From Marinobacterium sp. xm-d-530 (GTDB lineage Bacteria > Pseudomonadota > Gammaproteobacteria > Pseudomonadales > Balneatricaceae): a stretch of DNA of 6,200 bases. Position 1 is the first letter of the stretch. Each line of letters starts with the position of its first letter. The stretch covers positions 1-6,200 of the forward strand of contig CATEEE010000082.1 in the NCBI GenBank assembly GCA_949499045.1, written 5' to 3'. This document shows, one piece after another, positions 4,951 to 6,200 of the stretch. A program made the translations under genes and the position numbers. The notes below the pieces were generated by a model. That model was not told the origin of the DNA and made no database searches. It worked only from the letters and a program-made list of their open reading frames with translations.

Positions 4951-6200
4951 ATGCTCAATCGTTTTCCTCTTTGGAAAAGCTTGATGGTTGTTGTGACGCT
5001 TCTGTTCGCTGCAATCTATGCTATGCCAAATCTATATCCTGATGACTTTGCTGTTCAAGTATCAGGTTCTAAACAAGATTTTAAAGTGGATGATCGCACC
5101 CTTGCTCGCGTGTCTACTGCTTTGGATAACAACCAGATCGAGTATAAAGCGCTTGAGGCAGAGGAAGGCAAGGGTCTCATTCGCTTTGCCGATGGTGATG
5201 CTCAACTACGTGGTCGTGAAGTTGTGGGTCGTATCCTGGGTGAGAACTACACCGTTGCCCTTAACCTTGCGCCTACTACGCCTGACTGGTTGACTGACAT
5301 TGGTGCCGGCCCTATGAAGTTAGGCCTGGATCTTCGCGGTGGTGTCCACTTCTTGTTGGAGGTGGATATGGTGACTGCTGTATCACAACGTCTTGAAGTG
5401 TACGTTAGTGAGATCAAAGCAAACCTGCGTAAAGAGCGTCTTCGCTACCGTCAGGTAGAGACTCTGGATGATGGCACGCTAGCGGTTCACTTTGCGGATG
5501 CTGCTACTCGTGATGAAGCCTCTTCGCTGCTTAAAAAGAGTTACCAAGAGTTCTTGATCACCGATCTGGATGAAGAGGGCTACTCAAGCCTACAGATCGC
5601 TCTGAGTGAGCAGACGCTGCGTGATATTGAAGATTATGCCGTTAAGCAGAACCTGACAACGCTGCGTAACCGTGTCAATGAGTTGGGGGTTGCTGAACCT
5701 TTGGTTCAACGTCAAGGTCGTAACCGTATTGTGGTTCAGTTGCCAGGCATTCAGGATGCTGCGGCCGCTAAACGTATCATTGGTAAAACAGCCAACCTTG
5801 AGTTTCGTCTTGAAGCGAAACCTGACACCTCTCGAGCGCTCACAGAGACTTATCCTTTCCGTTCAGATGAGAACCGTAAAGCGAACCTTGAGCGAGATGT
5901 CATCATCACCGGTTCCAGTGTTTCGAATGCTCAGTCGAACTTTGATGAAAACGGCATGCCGCAGGTATCCATCAGCCTAGACTCAAAAGGTGGTCAGTTG
6001 ATGAACCGCACTACGCGTGATGCGATTCAGCGTCGTATGGCGGTTCTGTTTGTCGAGTTCAAAGCCCGTATGGTGACCGAAACTGTTGATGGTCAACAGG
6101 TTGAGAAACGTGTGCCTTACGTTGAGAAGAAGATCATCTCTCTTGCAACGATTCAGAGTGCATTGGGTTCTAGCTTCCGTATTACTGGTCTAGATAACCC
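4951..6200 (+). CDS. secD: Protein translocase subunit SecD (partial, 3' end beyond window)
   Basis: SecD, with SecF, uses the proton-motive force to aid late steps of preprotein export through SecYEG. The first 416 codons are present and open to the right edge; E. coli SecD has 615 residues, so about two thirds is visible. It begins MLNRFPLWKS, nearly as in E. coli, with the first membrane segment at about 9-27. Next come ALNLAPTTPDWL (103-114), the conserved LGLDLRGGVHF motif (124-134), RNRVNELGVAEPLVQRQG (239-256) and QVSISLD (338-344) of the large periplasmic P1 region, and SFRITGLDNP at the edge. The remaining membrane segments are cut off. The start has AGGA at 4937-4940, ten bases upstream. 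It is the last visible gene of queA-tgt-yajC-secD; secF would be expected next. Expression is probably tempered by the terminator-like hairpin just upstream. Confidence 0.97.
   Translation, partial: MLNRFPLWKSLMVVVTLLFAAIYAMPNLYPDDFAVQVSGSKQDFKVDDRTLARVSTALDNNQIEYKALEAEEGKGLIRFADGDAQLRGREVVGRILGENYTVALNLAPTTPDWLTDIGAGPMKLGLDLRGGVHFLLEVDMVTAVSQRLEVYVSEIKANLRKERLRYRQVETLDDGTLAVHFADAATRDEASSLLKKSYQEFLITDLDEEGYSSLQIALSEQTLRDIEDYAVKQNLTTLRNRVNELGVAEPLVQRQGRNRIVVQLPGIQDAAAAKRIIGKTANLEFRLEAKPDTSRALTETYPFRSDENRKANLERDVIITGSSVSNAQSNFDENGMPQVSISLDSKGGQLMNRTTRDAIQRRMAVLFVEFKARMVTETVDGQQVEKRVPYVEKKIISLATIQSALGSSFRITGLDN

Noticed and set aside
4940..4951. Mini-frame Met-Gly-Leu-stop whose TAA overlaps the secD ATG
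   Set aside because: The only AGG touches its ATG directly, leaving no usable spacing; the overlap is probably chance and AGGA serves secD.
5018..5980. Plus-strand frames inside the secD region in another frame
   Set aside because: The secD frame is clearly conserved throughout this stretch, so these are shadows.

Overview
The window is a chromosomal segment from a gammaproteobacterium of moderate GC content, with the edge of an integrated mobile element on its left. The gene order queA-tgt-yajC-secD, and protein sequences close to the E. coli and Pseudomonas versions, support this class. The proteins would suit a marine Oceanospirillales-type lineage, but I cannot fix the genus from the sequence.

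Left third (1 to about 2128): accessory DNA. The window opens in the last 18 codons of an IS3-family transposase, followed by what looks like the IS terminal inverted repeat ending at 77. Directly after it is a gene of the kind I recall as DUF6641, readable to 511 but without a start codon; the IS appears to have removed its 5' end. A hairpin at 515-542 with a T-tract on the minus strand follows. A complete 420-residue tyrosine recombinase (integrase) is read leftward from 1942 to 680, with a good promoter in front of it. Sampled lines here are AT-richer (22/60 and 24/60 GC) than in the right half (33/60 and 30/60).

Junction (2129-2324): a complete class II tRNA-Leu(CAA) lies on the minus strand with its 3' CCA end facing the integrase. 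This is the classic layout of an island integrated into the 3' end of a tRNA gene. The other island end and most of its cargo lie beyond the left edge. The tRNA promoter (TTGACC-N16-TATAAT) and the probable queA promoter are divergent in about 110 bases.

Right two thirds (2325-6200): the housekeeping operon queA-tgt-yajC-secD, all on the plus strand. Tgt inserts preQ1 into tRNA and QueA then converts it to epoxyqueuosine. YajC and SecD belong to the Sec translocon accessory complex in the inner membrane. secD runs off the right edge. A strong intrinsic-terminator-like hairpin lies between yajC and secD and probably lowers secD expression relative to the genes before it.

I see no complete new defence or signalling system here. 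The most informative points are the IS-disrupted gene, the tRNA-Leu island junction and the yajC-secD terminator.
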